A stretch of 64,000 bases of DNA, from positions 1 to 64,000 of the forward strand of contig NZ_BBWQ01000021.1 of the NCBI RefSeq assembly GCF_001463885.1, read 5' to 3'. A program made the position numbers and the translations under genes. A model generated the notes under the pieces. It had not been told where the DNA came from, did not search any database, and worked only from the letters and a program-made list of their open reading frames with translations. This document shows positions 26,812-33,960 of this stretch, piece by piece (the stretch's first letter is position 1; the number at the start of each line of letters is the position of its first letter). The stretch comes from Aureimonas altamirensis. GTDB lineage: Bacteria; Pseudomonadota; Alphaproteobacteria; Rhizobiales; Rhizobiaceae.

Positions 26812-27086
26812 GGGGGACGTTCCAGCGTCCGCTCATTTCCTCGTCTCTCGCGGCGGTCTGGTATAGGTCGGACCGCCGCCCCCTTTTTTCAGGGTGGGCG
26901 GTTGATACGGCCATTGGGTTACGGCGGTTACCTCACGGTTGCACTCACACACCTCAATATGAGTTCGCACCACTTGATCGGCGTTCGCTACAGTTCAAAC
27001 GACCCTATGTCATAAAGTCCGTAGCGACGGGCACTGAAGCTCATTTAGATGAACCTCGCTGAATTACCGTAACGCGGCAATTTTTG
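26812..27086. other. Right island end; no gene seen
   Basis: About 275 bp between the small repeat protein and the right attachment repeat. No coding frame with a plausible start, no transposase trace and no structured RNA is evident. Confidence 0.4.
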
Positions 27087-27118
27087 CTTGCCAAGGTTGG
27101 GGTCGAGGGTTCGAATCC
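27087..27118 (+). repeat. Attachment-type direct repeat, right copy
   Basis: 32 bp identical to 16793-16824 of tRNA-Gly. It is followed by TCTCGCTCCGACCA, which also resembles a tRNA 3' end with CCA but does not pair with the tRNA-Gly acceptor. This copy is therefore not simply the displaced 3' end of the same gene. Confidence 0.75.
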
Positions 27119-27213
27119 TCTCGCTCCGACCATCCAAGCACTGTACAGCCCGAAGACATCGATACGACCGTGCATCAGCTTGATCGTGCTGATCAACGCC
27201 ACGACGTTCGCCA

Positions 27214-28200
27214 CTAGATACCGTCGAGGATTTTTCTCGTTTCATGCATACGACTCAGTGACTTCGTTATGTGTTCGCGCCAGCGAGGGCCGACGTCCAT
27301 TGCGGTGACATAGGCTCGGCGCAGGTCGTCGGGCCGGTCTTGCGCCAATGCCTCGATCAGGAACGCGGCCTGCTCGCGGTCCTTCGACGCTTTCAGGCTA
27401 CCCGCACCATCGCGCCGGCGATCAGCGATAATCAGCTTGTGGATCGCGTATCTCTCGGGGCGTGGCACCTGCACCAGAACGCCGGATCTATAGATGGATG
27501 CTGCGTGGATCGGTTCGGCAATCAGGAAGTTGAGGTAGTTCAGTGCCTGCGCACTGACACCCAAGGCAGGCAGATCGCGTATCGTTTCCTCGCCGAATGC
27601 CGGCGTCAGGAACTCCACTAGTTGGCCGCTGCCGCCCTGTGTCCAGCGCCACGTGCGACTTCGATCAACCCCCGGAAGGGGGTCGAATTTCAGCGCGGAG
27701 AACGTTGCTGCCAGGGTCGGGTCGACCTGATCCTCCAGAGCGACGCTGAGTTTTTCAAATTGGGCGATGTCGATGTCGCCGGTGTTTGCCATCCCGCCCA
27801 GGGGCAGGCGCATGCCAAGCTCACCTTCGTACAAGCGGAATGCATTCGTGCCGACAATGGTGCCGCCCAGCCGAAACGTCCCCGCATCCGCCATGGCCGA
27901 CAGGATGGAACCCGTCGCCCGGTCGGTCGGTGTCATGCCCTCCGCCCGCAGCAGGCGCACCAGCCGCGATCGCTCGGATTGCCGCTCTCTCGCTGTCGCA
28001 CGCAGCGCCTCGATCCGGTCGACCCGCGCACGGGTTTCGTCGCCATCTTCACCGATGTAGAAGAAGCGCATCGCCGATCCGACGCGGCGCGCAGCATACC
28101 AATAAGCCTTTTCGCCGCGCTGCTTCAGGCTTGGCTTTCCCTCGACGCCCGACACCGCATCGTCCTTTAGAAGCCGCACCAGATCGGTATAGGCGCTCAT
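27214..28200 (-). CDS. GSU2403-family nucleotidyltransferase-fold protein
   Basis: 328 residues from the ATG at 28200 (open to 28233). The nucleotidyltransferase core lies around residues 100-150: GTIVGTNAFRLYEGELG and MANTGDIDIAQFEKL, where DIDIAQFE supplies the paired acidic residues of the fold. The rest is helical and resembles the family described for Geobacter GSU2403 (NTP_transf_8). It is the first gene outside the right island repeat. Partner and substrate unknown; such proteins occur as toxin-like or stand-alone genes. Confidence 0.75.
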   Translation of the reverse strand: MSAYTDLVRLLKDDAVSGVEGKPSLKQRGEKAYWYAARRVGSAMRFFYIGEDGDETRARVDRIEALRATARERQSERSRLVRLLRAEGMTPTDRATGSILSAMADAGTFRLGGTIVGTNAFRLYEGELGMRLPLGGMANTGDIDIAQFEKLSVALEDQVDPTLAATFSALKFDPLPGVDRSRTWRWTQGGSGQLVEFLTPAFGEETIRDLPALGVSAQALNYLNFLIAEPIHAASIYRSGVLVQVPRPERYAIHKLIIADRRRDGAGSLKASKDREQAAFLIEALAQDRPDDLRRAYVTAMDVGPRWREHITKSLSRMHETRKILDGI

Positions 28201-28246
28201 CGCGATGCTGCTGAGTGGGATCATGACTATCATTTCCAGATTTTGC

Positions 28247-28263
28247 TAGGCACAGTATGCCTA
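28247..28263. promoter_or_regulatory. Operator-like inverted repeat TAGGCA-N5-TGCCTA
   Basis: A perfect 6-bp inverted repeat in the 190-bp gap between the nucleotidyltransferase gene (minus) and the hydrolase gene (plus). A third TAGGCA half-site follows at 28281-28286, giving a direct repeat TTGCTAGGCA at 28243 and 28277. The binding protein is unknown. Confidence 0.4.
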
Positions 28264-28391
28264 TCAAAAATCTAAATTGCTAGGCAGGGCTCGTCCTGAA
28301 CGGCAGTAATGGTCGCAATAATGATCTTATTTCGATGCATGCAGGTGCTTCCGCACACCGTAAGCCAAATAGCAGGAAGGTCGGGGCATCC

Positions 28392-29348
28392 ATGCTTCTC
28401 TATGCTTCAATGCTGGCGCTGGCAGCAGCCTCGATGCCGTCGGAGGACATCTCCATCAACGGGCCCGAGGGCGATCTTCGAGGAACATGGATCAAGGCCG
28501 CCGACGCGAGCGCGCCGGTCGTCCTGATCATCCCCGGCTCTGGCCCTACGGATCGGGATGGCAACAGCCCACTCGGAATTAATGCGGGCACCTACCGTCT
28601 TCTGACCGAGGGTTTGGGGCAGAGGGGCATCTCGACCGTCCGCGTCGACAAGCGCGGCATCGGGGCAAGCGCCGGTGCCGTCAGCGACGCCAATGCCGTC
28701 ACGATCGACGACTATGTCAGCGACACCCGGGCCTGGGTGGACGACATCCGACGCAGGAGCGAAACGAAATGCGTCTGGCTGCTCGGACATAGCGAAGGAG
28801 GGCTCGTCGCCCTTGCGACCGCGCAGGAAAGCCCGGATATCTGCGGGCTTATCCTCGTTGCGACGGCAGGCCGCCCCATGGGTGACGTGGTGAAGGCGCA
28901 GCTTCGCGCCCAGCCTGCCAATGCGCCGCTTTTGCCTGAGGCCGATGCCGCAATCGATGCACTGGCTGCGGGCAAGCGCGTCGATGCAGACGCCGTGCCG
29001 CCCGCGCTGGCGCCGCTGTTTGCGCCAGCCATCCAGGGCTTCCTTATCAGCGCGTTTGCGCTGGACCCCGCAGACCTTGCGGGACGGGTGGAGAAGCCGA
29101 TCCTGATCGTGCAGGGCGACAGGGACATCCAGGTCGGCGTTCCGGATGCGGAGGCCCTGAAGGCGGCGGCGCCAGCGGCCGAACTCGCCGTGATCCCCGA
29201 TGTCAATCACGTGCTGAAGGCAGTCTCGTCCGATGACACTGCCGCAAACATCGCCACCTATGCCGATCCGGCGCTGCCCCTTGCACCGCGCGTCATCGAG
29301 ACGATCGAGGATTTCCTCAAGCGGCAGCCCGCCGCCGATCCGCTCTGA
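28392..29348 (+). CDS. Exported alpha/beta-hydrolase
   Basis: 318 residues from the ATG at 28392 (frame open from 28335). The first 14 residues are hydrophobic (MLLYASMLALAAAS), consistent with a short signal peptide. The fold is shown by VVLIIPGSGPTDRDG (oxyanion region), nucleophile elbow GHSEGG with Ser, an aspartate in VQGDRDIQVG and catalytic His in PDVNHVLK. It resembles periplasmic serine hydrolases of unknown substrate. It is alone on its strand. Confidence 0.85.
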   Translation: MLLYASMLALAAASMPSEDISINGPEGDLRGTWIKAADASAPVVLIIPGSGPTDRDGNSPLGINAGTYRLLTEGLGQRGISTVRVDKRGIGASAGAVSDANAVTIDDYVSDTRAWVDDIRRRSETKCVWLLGHSEGGLVALATAQESPDICGLILVATAGRPMGDVVKAQLRAQPANAPLLPEADAAIDALAAGKRVDADAVPPALAPLFAPAIQGFLISAFALDPADLAGRVEKPILIVQGDRDIQVGVPDAEALKAAAPAAELAVIPDVNHVLKAVSSDDTAANIATYADPALPLAPRVIETIEDFLKRQPAADPL

Positions 29349-29368
29349 TCTCGGGCGTCGCCTCGCAA

Positions 29369-30286
29369 TCAGCGCAGAGCGACGTCGGCGCCCTCCTTTT
29401 CCAGCGCCACTGTCAGCAACCCCGCCCCCGGACCTGCAAGCCAGGTGTCGAATGTTTGTAGACCGGGCATAAGCTCTTGAAGTGCGGCAATGTCGGCGTG
29501 CGACGCCATGCGTCCGGAGTCGAACAGCCTTGCCAGGCCGGCAAGAAACGCATTGCCGGCAAGCACCTCGTCAGGGAACCGCTGGTATTCGATCGCCCGC
29601 CCCGTCGCCTTGCTCAGCTTTGCGGCGAGCTCCGGCCCGGTGACCGTGTCGCCGGCGATCTCGAAAGCCTGCCCGGCGAAGCGACCGGGCTGGGCGAACA
29701 CCGCCGCGACAGTACGGCCGATATCGCCGACGGCGATGAACTGCGTTGGCTGGTCCTCACGCGTGAAGAAGGTCAGCTGCCCCCGATCCAGCCCGAGTCC
29801 CGGCAGCATCACCAACTCCATGAAGGTGCTCGGCCGCACGATCGTAGTTGGCATATCCAGCTTTGCCACATGCGTCTCGATCGCGAGCTTGCTGTCGAAA
29901 TGCCCCATGCCTGTCTGATCGCTCCCGGCCACGGCAACCGAACTGTAGACGAAATGCTGCACGCCTGCGCGCACGGCGAGGTCCGCGATCCGTGTGCCGA
30001 ACGCGACCTCGTCGGCGTCGCTCACGCCATAGACGCCCTGCCCGGAACTCGGCTGCACGCTGAACACGCCGTAGACACCCGCCAATGCCGTCTCGATCGA
30101 CGCCGGATCGCCCATGTCGCCTTGGACAAGCGTGCAACCCTCGGCCTCCAGACCCTGCGCGGCTGCGCTTTCGGGGTTGCGAACGAAGGCTCTGACCGTC
30201 CAGCCTTCCTTCCGCAGCGACCGCGCCACGGCGCCGCCCTGCTGCCCTGTAGCGCCGAAAACCAGCACGGTGCGATCTGACATCAT
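29369..30286 (-). CDS. NmrA/HSCARG-like NAD(P)-binding protein
   Basis: 305 residues from the ATG at 30286 behind AAGGAG. An N-terminal Rossmann motif VFGATGQQGGAVARSL, then RAFVRNPESAAA (NADP-binding Arg) and an extended-SDR-like middle (FVYSSVAVAG). No active-site YxxxK is evident, so it is probably a redox sensor or atypical reductase such as a quinone reductase (QorB-like). It is divergent from an HxlR regulator, the usual pairing for electrophile- or quinone-responsive oxidoreductases. Confidence 0.85.
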   Translation of the reverse strand: MMSDRTVLVFGATGQQGGAVARSLRKEGWTVRAFVRNPESAAAQGLEAEGCTLVQGDMGDPASIETALAGVYGVFSVQPSSGQGVYGVSDADEVAFGTRIADLAVRAGVQHFVYSSVAVAGSDQTGMGHFDSKLAIETHVAKLDMPTTIVRPSTFMELVMLPGLGLDRGQLTFFTREDQPTQFIAVGDIGRTVAAVFAQPGRFAGQAFEIAGDTVTGPELAAKLSKATGRAIEYQRFPDEVLAGNAFLAGLARLFDSGRMASHADIAALQELMPGLQTFDTWLAGPGAGLLTVALEKEGADVALR

Positions 30287-30314
30287 AATCCATATCTCCT
30301 TCTTGCCCGGTACT

Positions 30315-30331
30315 GGTATGCAATCTATACC
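30315..30331. promoter_or_regulatory. Operator-like inverted repeat in the NmrA/HxlR intergenic region
   Basis: Perfect GGTAT-N7-ATACC in the 78-bp space between the divergent genes. HxlR-family regulators bind short palindromes in such positions and repress both genes until they sense electrophiles or disulfide stress. Confidence 0.45.
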
Positions 30332-30364
30332 GTTCGTCAATCAGGCAATCGGATGCGACCAGGT

Positions 30365-30760
30365 ATGGCCGAACAGACCACGGACAGAGCCGTTACCAGC
30401 CGCGTAGTGCTGGATCAGATCGCCGACAAATGGTCGATCCTCGTGCTGGGCGCTCTTTGCCCTGCACCGTTGCGCTTCAACGCGCTGAAGCGCTCGCTGG
30501 ATGGCATCACGCAGGCTGCGCTGACGCAAACCCTCCGCCGGCTCGAACGCAACGGGATCGTGGAACGCACCGTCGTCAGCGCCTCTCCCATTGCGGTCCA
30601 GTATGCCATCAGCCCGCTGGGACGGAGCCTGGAGCCGCTGTTTCAGGCGATCGACGACTGGACGAGAAAGAGCCTTTGGCAGGTCGAGGCGGCACGCCGG
30701 CGCTTCGATGGTCTTGCCCCGGTGGGTGCCGACGACGGTGATCGTTCACGCGGCGAATAA
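30365..30760 (+). CDS. HxlR-family transcriptional regulator
   Basis: 131 residues from the ATG at 30365 (another ATG at 30353). Typical winged helix: LDQIADKWSILVLGALCPAP, LRFNALKRSLDGITQAALTQTLRRLERNGIVER and QYAISPLGRSLEPLFQAI. One cysteine lies in the LGALCPAP block (about residue 34), close to the N-terminal redox cysteine position of thiol-sensing members. It very likely controls the divergent NmrA-like gene. Confidence 0.9.
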   Translation: MAEQTTDRAVTSRVVLDQIADKWSILVLGALCPAPLRFNALKRSLDGITQAALTQTLRRLERNGIVERTVVSASPIAVQYAISPLGRSLEPLFQAIDDWTRKSLWQVEAARRRFDGLAPVGADDGDRSRGE

Positions 30761-30764
30761 GGCG

Positions 30765-31547
30765 TCAGCGGCCGATCTCCGGTGCGACGACGACCGTCCG
30801 GGACCGGCCGTCCCCGGCCAGCCTGACGAAACCATCGCGCGAGCGTCTGCTGTCGTACTGATAGATGTAGGCATAGTCCGGCTCGAAGGCGGCGACGGCT
30901 TGCGCGGCGGACTCGGGGCTTAGCGCATAGGGAGGATAGAGCGGCAGGAACGCCAGATAGATATCCTGGAGCGCGAGCATCTCGGGAACCGCTTCCGTCG
31001 ATCCGGCGACGTAGAGCCGGCGACCGTCGAGGGTGACGACATATCCGTTGCCCCGCCCGGGTGGATGCCAGAGCATGGCCTGGCCGCCAAGACCATGCGA
31101 CGCAATCGCCTCGACCTCGATCGATCCAAGAACCGCTTTCTGCCCGTTCGCCAGCGAGACGGCACGTGCCTTCAGCGGTTCAGGCAGGCGGTCCATCACG
31201 AAGGGCGGAACGACGATGCGCGTGTCCGGCCCCATAAGCGCATCCAGCGTATCAGCATCGTAGTGTTCCCGATGCTCGTGGGAGATCAGCACGATATGGG
31301 GCGCCGGATGAGCGGCATATCGCGCGGCACCTCCTGTCGGATCGGTGTAGAGGACCCCGCTCGGAGCCTCGACGACGACACTCATCTGCTGCACTGGCGT
31401 GACCGCCATCCGGCCTGCATGGGTATCGAACTCCGTTGTGGCAGGGGCCGCTGTCTGCGCGCCGGTTTCGGCATTGCCTGCAAAAGCGGCTCCCAGCAGC
31501 ACCAGGCCGAAGGCGGCAAGGGCGGAACGTGACTTGAATTTGGCCAT
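30765..31547 (-). CDS. Exported metallo-beta-lactamase-fold hydrolase
   Basis: 260 residues from the ATG at 31547. It has a signal peptide (KFKSRSALAAFGLVLLGAAFA, about 3-24). Zinc motif HxHxxH-D is present as ISHEHREHYDAD (about residue 90), with later GHG-like SHGLGGQAML and DGRRLYVAGSTEAVPEML supplying the remaining ligands. The UlaG/L-ascorbate-lactonase-like class has this shape. It follows the AraC gene on the same strand (79 bp) and could be co-transcribed. Substrate unknown. Confidence 0.85.
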   Translation of the reverse strand: MAKFKSRSALAAFGLVLLGAAFAGNAETGAQTAAPATTEFDTHAGRMAVTPVQQMSVVVEAPSGVLYTDPTGGAARYAAHPAPHIVLISHEHREHYDADTLDALMGPDTRIVVPPFVMDRLPEPLKARAVSLANGQKAVLGSIEVEAIASHGLGGQAMLWHPPGRGNGYVVTLDGRRLYVAGSTEAVPEMLALQDIYLAFLPLYPPYALSPESAAQAVAAFEPDYAYIYQYDSRRSRDGFVRLAGDGRSRTVVVAPEIGR

Positions 31548-31626
31548 GGTGCTCCTGCTCCGGACCGCGCGGGATTGCGCCGCTGACGGCGCGCGCTCCG
31601 GCCGATCTTCAGAGGTCGAATGCCGC

Positions 31627-32562
31627 TTATGAGAAGAGGCGCGGGTTGTTGCAGGCGACAGGCGTAGCGGGCGCAAGCGCTCGATTGCTGCCATGACGCA
31701 GCATTGCGGCATCGTCGCTGGGTGTGAGATCGAACAGCCGGCGGTAGTCGCGGTTGAATTGCGACAGGCTTTCATAGCCGACATCGTAAGCGACCGACGA
31801 AATGGTGTCGGCGCTGGACAGACCGCGCCGCGCCTCCTGCAGGCGGACGCGCTTCTGGAACTGAACCGGAGACAAGGACGTCACAGCCTTGAAATGACGG
31901 TGAAAGCTCGGAACGCTCATATTCGCCTTTGCCGCCAGATCCGGGATGCTCATGGGCTCGGCATAATGCTCGCGGATCCAGGCGGTGGTCCGGCCGATCC
32001 GCGCAGCGTGGCCGTTGGCGAAGGCGAGCTGGCTGAGCAGGGGCCCGTGTTCGGTATGCAGCAGGCGCCAGACGATCTCGCGACGGATCAGCGGCGCCAT
32101 GATTGGAATGTCGCGTGGCCGCTCGAGAAGCGAAAGCAGCCGGATTATCGGGTCGAAGAGCTCCGGGTCGAGCCTGTACTTGCCGGCGATCAGAGTGTCG
32201 TCGGCTCTCGGACGCGGGCCCGACTGCTCGCGCAGGAGTTCGGCGACCACCGTCGGATCGATCTCCAGATGGATGGCAAGGTATGGCGCCGCCGCGCTTG
32301 CCTCGGTGACCTGCGACGTCACGGGAACATCGGCGGCACAGACCAGGGATTCACCCGCCGCATAGCGAAAGGCCGTTTCTCCGACCATCAACTCCTTCAC
32401 GCCCCTGGCGACCAGTCCGAAGGAAGGCTGGTAGATCGAATGGCCCACTTCGGACGGCATATCCGTTCGGCCGACCTTCAACCCCTCGATCGGCGTCAGA
32501 TAGTCGTAGCGCGCATGCCGCTCGATGGCGTCGCGGAGATCCGAAAACGATGGGAGAGCCAT
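31627..32562 (-). CDS. AraC-family regulator of the YqhC type
   Basis: 311 residues from the ATG at 32562. The N-terminal half is the AraC_N domain (SIYQPSFGLVARGVKELMVG, then YAAGESLVCAADVPV). The C-terminal DNA-binding domain has both helix-turn-helices: SIPDLAAKANMSVPSFHRHF, KAVTSLSPVQFQKR and VAYDVGYESLSQFNRDYRRL. This is the arrangement of E. coli YqhC, which activates aldehyde reductase genes in response to reactive aldehydes. A divergent aldo/keto reductase and repeated 20-bp sites upstream of four nearby transcription units fit that role. Confidence 0.9.
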   Translation of the reverse strand: MALPSFSDLRDAIERHARYDYLTPIEGLKVGRTDMPSEVGHSIYQPSFGLVARGVKELMVGETAFRYAAGESLVCAADVPVTSQVTEASAAAPYLAIHLEIDPTVVAELLREQSGPRPRADDTLIAGKYRLDPELFDPIIRLLSLLERPRDIPIMAPLIRREIVWRLLHTEHGPLLSQLAFANGHAARIGRTTAWIREHYAEPMSIPDLAAKANMSVPSFHRHFKAVTSLSPVQFQKRVRLQEARRGLSSADTISSVAYDVGYESLSQFNRDYRRLFDLTPSDDAAMLRHGSNRALAPATPVACNNPRLFS

Positions 32563-32676
32563 AGGGCTTGCCTCTTCGAAGTTGTGCCCGGTCTCCAAAG
32601 GCCAGGAAGCGATCGGGACAGTAGCCCGCCGGTGAGACCGTATATCTCCAATTCAGCCCAATCCTCGATCCAGGCA

Positions 32677-32696
32677 CTATGCACATCCTATCAGTA
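32677..32696 (-). promoter_or_regulatory. Putative AraC/YqhC-like box (araC copy)
   Basis: Read with the araC gene: TACTGATAGGATGTGCATAG, near edge 114 bp from its start codon. Shares the pattern YnCTGATnSGATSYGCRYAG with the copies at 32766, 37910 and 39340. Suggests autoregulation. Confidence 0.65.
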
Positions 32697-32765
32697 CCGC
32701 GCCTGATTGCGTCAAACCGCATTCCCGCAAGACCATGCATCGGCCTCTGATCGGCGGGTGCCGAT

Positions 32766-32785
32766 CCCTGATCGGATCCGCATAG
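32766..32785 (+). promoter_or_regulatory. Putative AraC/YqhC-like box (aldo/keto reductase copy)
   Basis: Read with the aldo/keto reductase gene: CCCTGATCGGATCCGCATAG, near edge 130 bp from its start codon. Confidence 0.65.
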
Positions 32786-32915
32786 CTTGCGCCTTCAAGA
32801 TTAAGCTAGCTCGGGGAAACCGGAGCCTGGCCAATGGGAGCGATCCAGTCGCGCCGAATGCCAAGCCTTGCCCGGACGGTCTCGGGATCCTGCCTCATCT
32901 TCGAAAGGAATAGCC

Positions 32916-33932
32916 ATGCGCATGCGAAAGCTCGGCAACAGCGGATTGTTCGTCTCGGAACTGAGTTTCGGCGCCATGACCTTCGGTGGCACCGATGGGC
33001 TCTGGGGCCAGGTCGGCCGACTGGGTCAGGAGGACGCCGATCTTCTGGTGAAGGCCGCATTCGATGCGGGCATCAACCTCTTCGACACCGCGAATGTCTA
33101 TGCCAATGGACGGAGCGAGGAGATCCTTGGCCGAAGCCTCAGGAATCTCGGTATCCCTCGCGACGACATAGTGGTTGCGACGAAGGTCGCATCGGCGATG
33201 GGCGAAGGGCCCAACCGGCGCGGCGCATCCCGTGGCCATATCCTGGCGGAGGCCCGCGCCAGCCTTGGACGTCTCGGCCTCGACCACATCGACCTGTATC
33301 AGATCCACGCCTTCGACCCTGCGACACCGATCGAGGAGACGTTGGAGGCGCTCGACGTGCTCGTGCGCGCCGGTGACGTCCGCTATGTCGGCCTGTCGAA
33401 CTGGGCGGCATGGCAGATCATGAAGGCGATCGGCATCGCGCGCGCCCGAAATCTTGCGCCGATCACCTCATTGCAGGCCTACTACACGCTGGTTGGCCGC
33501 GATCTGGAACGTGAGATCGCGCCGCTTCTCGTTTCGGAAGGCGTCGGCCTGATGGTCTGGAGCCCCCTGGCCGGCGGCTACCTCACCGGAAAATACGCCA
33601 AAGGCAATGCAGGCGACGGTGCACGTCAGACGGAACTCGACTTTCCGCCGATCGATCGGACCCGTGGCGAACCGCTGATCGAGGTGTTGAACACGGTTGC
33701 GGCCAGGCATGGCCGTTCCGCGGCGCAGGTCGCGATCGCGTGGCTGCTTCGGCAGCCGGTCGTCTCCACGGTGATCATCGGCGCCAAGCGTCTGGATCAA
33801 CTGCGCAACAACGTGCAGGCCGTCGATGTCCACCTTGACGACGACGACATGGCCCGTCTTGACGCGGTGAGCCGCCTGCCGATCGAGTATCCCGGATGGT
33901 TGCTGAACGCGTCCGATAAAGCCGGGCGGTAA
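32916..33932 (+). CDS. Aldo/keto reductase (AKR, Tas/YajO-like)
   Basis: 338 residues from the ATG at 32916 behind GAAAGGA. TIM-barrel AKR with the tetrad: Asp/Tyr in LFDTANVYANGRSEEILG (about residue 55), Lys in DIVVATKVAS (about 85) and His in HIDLYQIHAFD (about 130). The NADP-binding block STVIIGAKRLDQLRNN lies at about 285. It probably reduces aldehydes to alcohols. Divergent from the YqhC-type regulator. Confidence 0.93.
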   Translation: MRMRKLGNSGLFVSELSFGAMTFGGTDGLWGQVGRLGQEDADLLVKAAFDAGINLFDTANVYANGRSEEILGRSLRNLGIPRDDIVVATKVASAMGEGPNRRGASRGHILAEARASLGRLGLDHIDLYQIHAFDPATPIEETLEALDVLVRAGDVRYVGLSNWAAWQIMKAIGIARARNLAPITSLQAYYTLVGRDLEREIAPLLVSEGVGLMVWSPLAGGYLTGKYAKGNAGDGARQTELDFPPIDRTRGEPLIEVLNTVAARHGRSAAQVAIAWLLRQPVVSTVIIGAKRLDQLRNNVQAVDVHLDDDDMARLDAVSRLPIEYPGWLLNASDKAGR

Positions 33933-33960
33933 TGCCGGCGGTCGTCGACAAGATATGCAG

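Larger units (their letters stand above)
16793..27118. mobile_element. Defence-type genomic island in tRNA-Gly (no integrase visible)
   Basis: A 10.3-kb segment between two identical 32-bp copies of the tRNA-Gly 3' half. Base composition drops visibly against both flanks, rare codons are more frequent, and the gene content changes abruptly from housekeeping genes to a reverse transcriptase, three nuclease-like proteins, a three-component ABC system and an XRE/ImmA pair. No integrase, excisionase or transposase can be found, so the element is probably immobile, mobilised in trans, or has lost its integrase. Confidence 0.65.
32563..32915. promoter_or_regulatory. araC / aldo-keto reductase divergent control region
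   Basis: 353 bp without a gene. It carries two copies of the 20-bp motif described at 32677 and 32766, one for each direction. No other structured element was seen. Confidence 0.6.

Noticed and set aside
16793-27118. Prophage
   Set aside because: No structural, packaging, lysis or integrase genes.
27087-27132. Second tRNA gene
   Set aside because: Only a 3' half is present; no 5' acceptor, D-arm or paired anticodon stem upstream. Treated as an attachment repeat.
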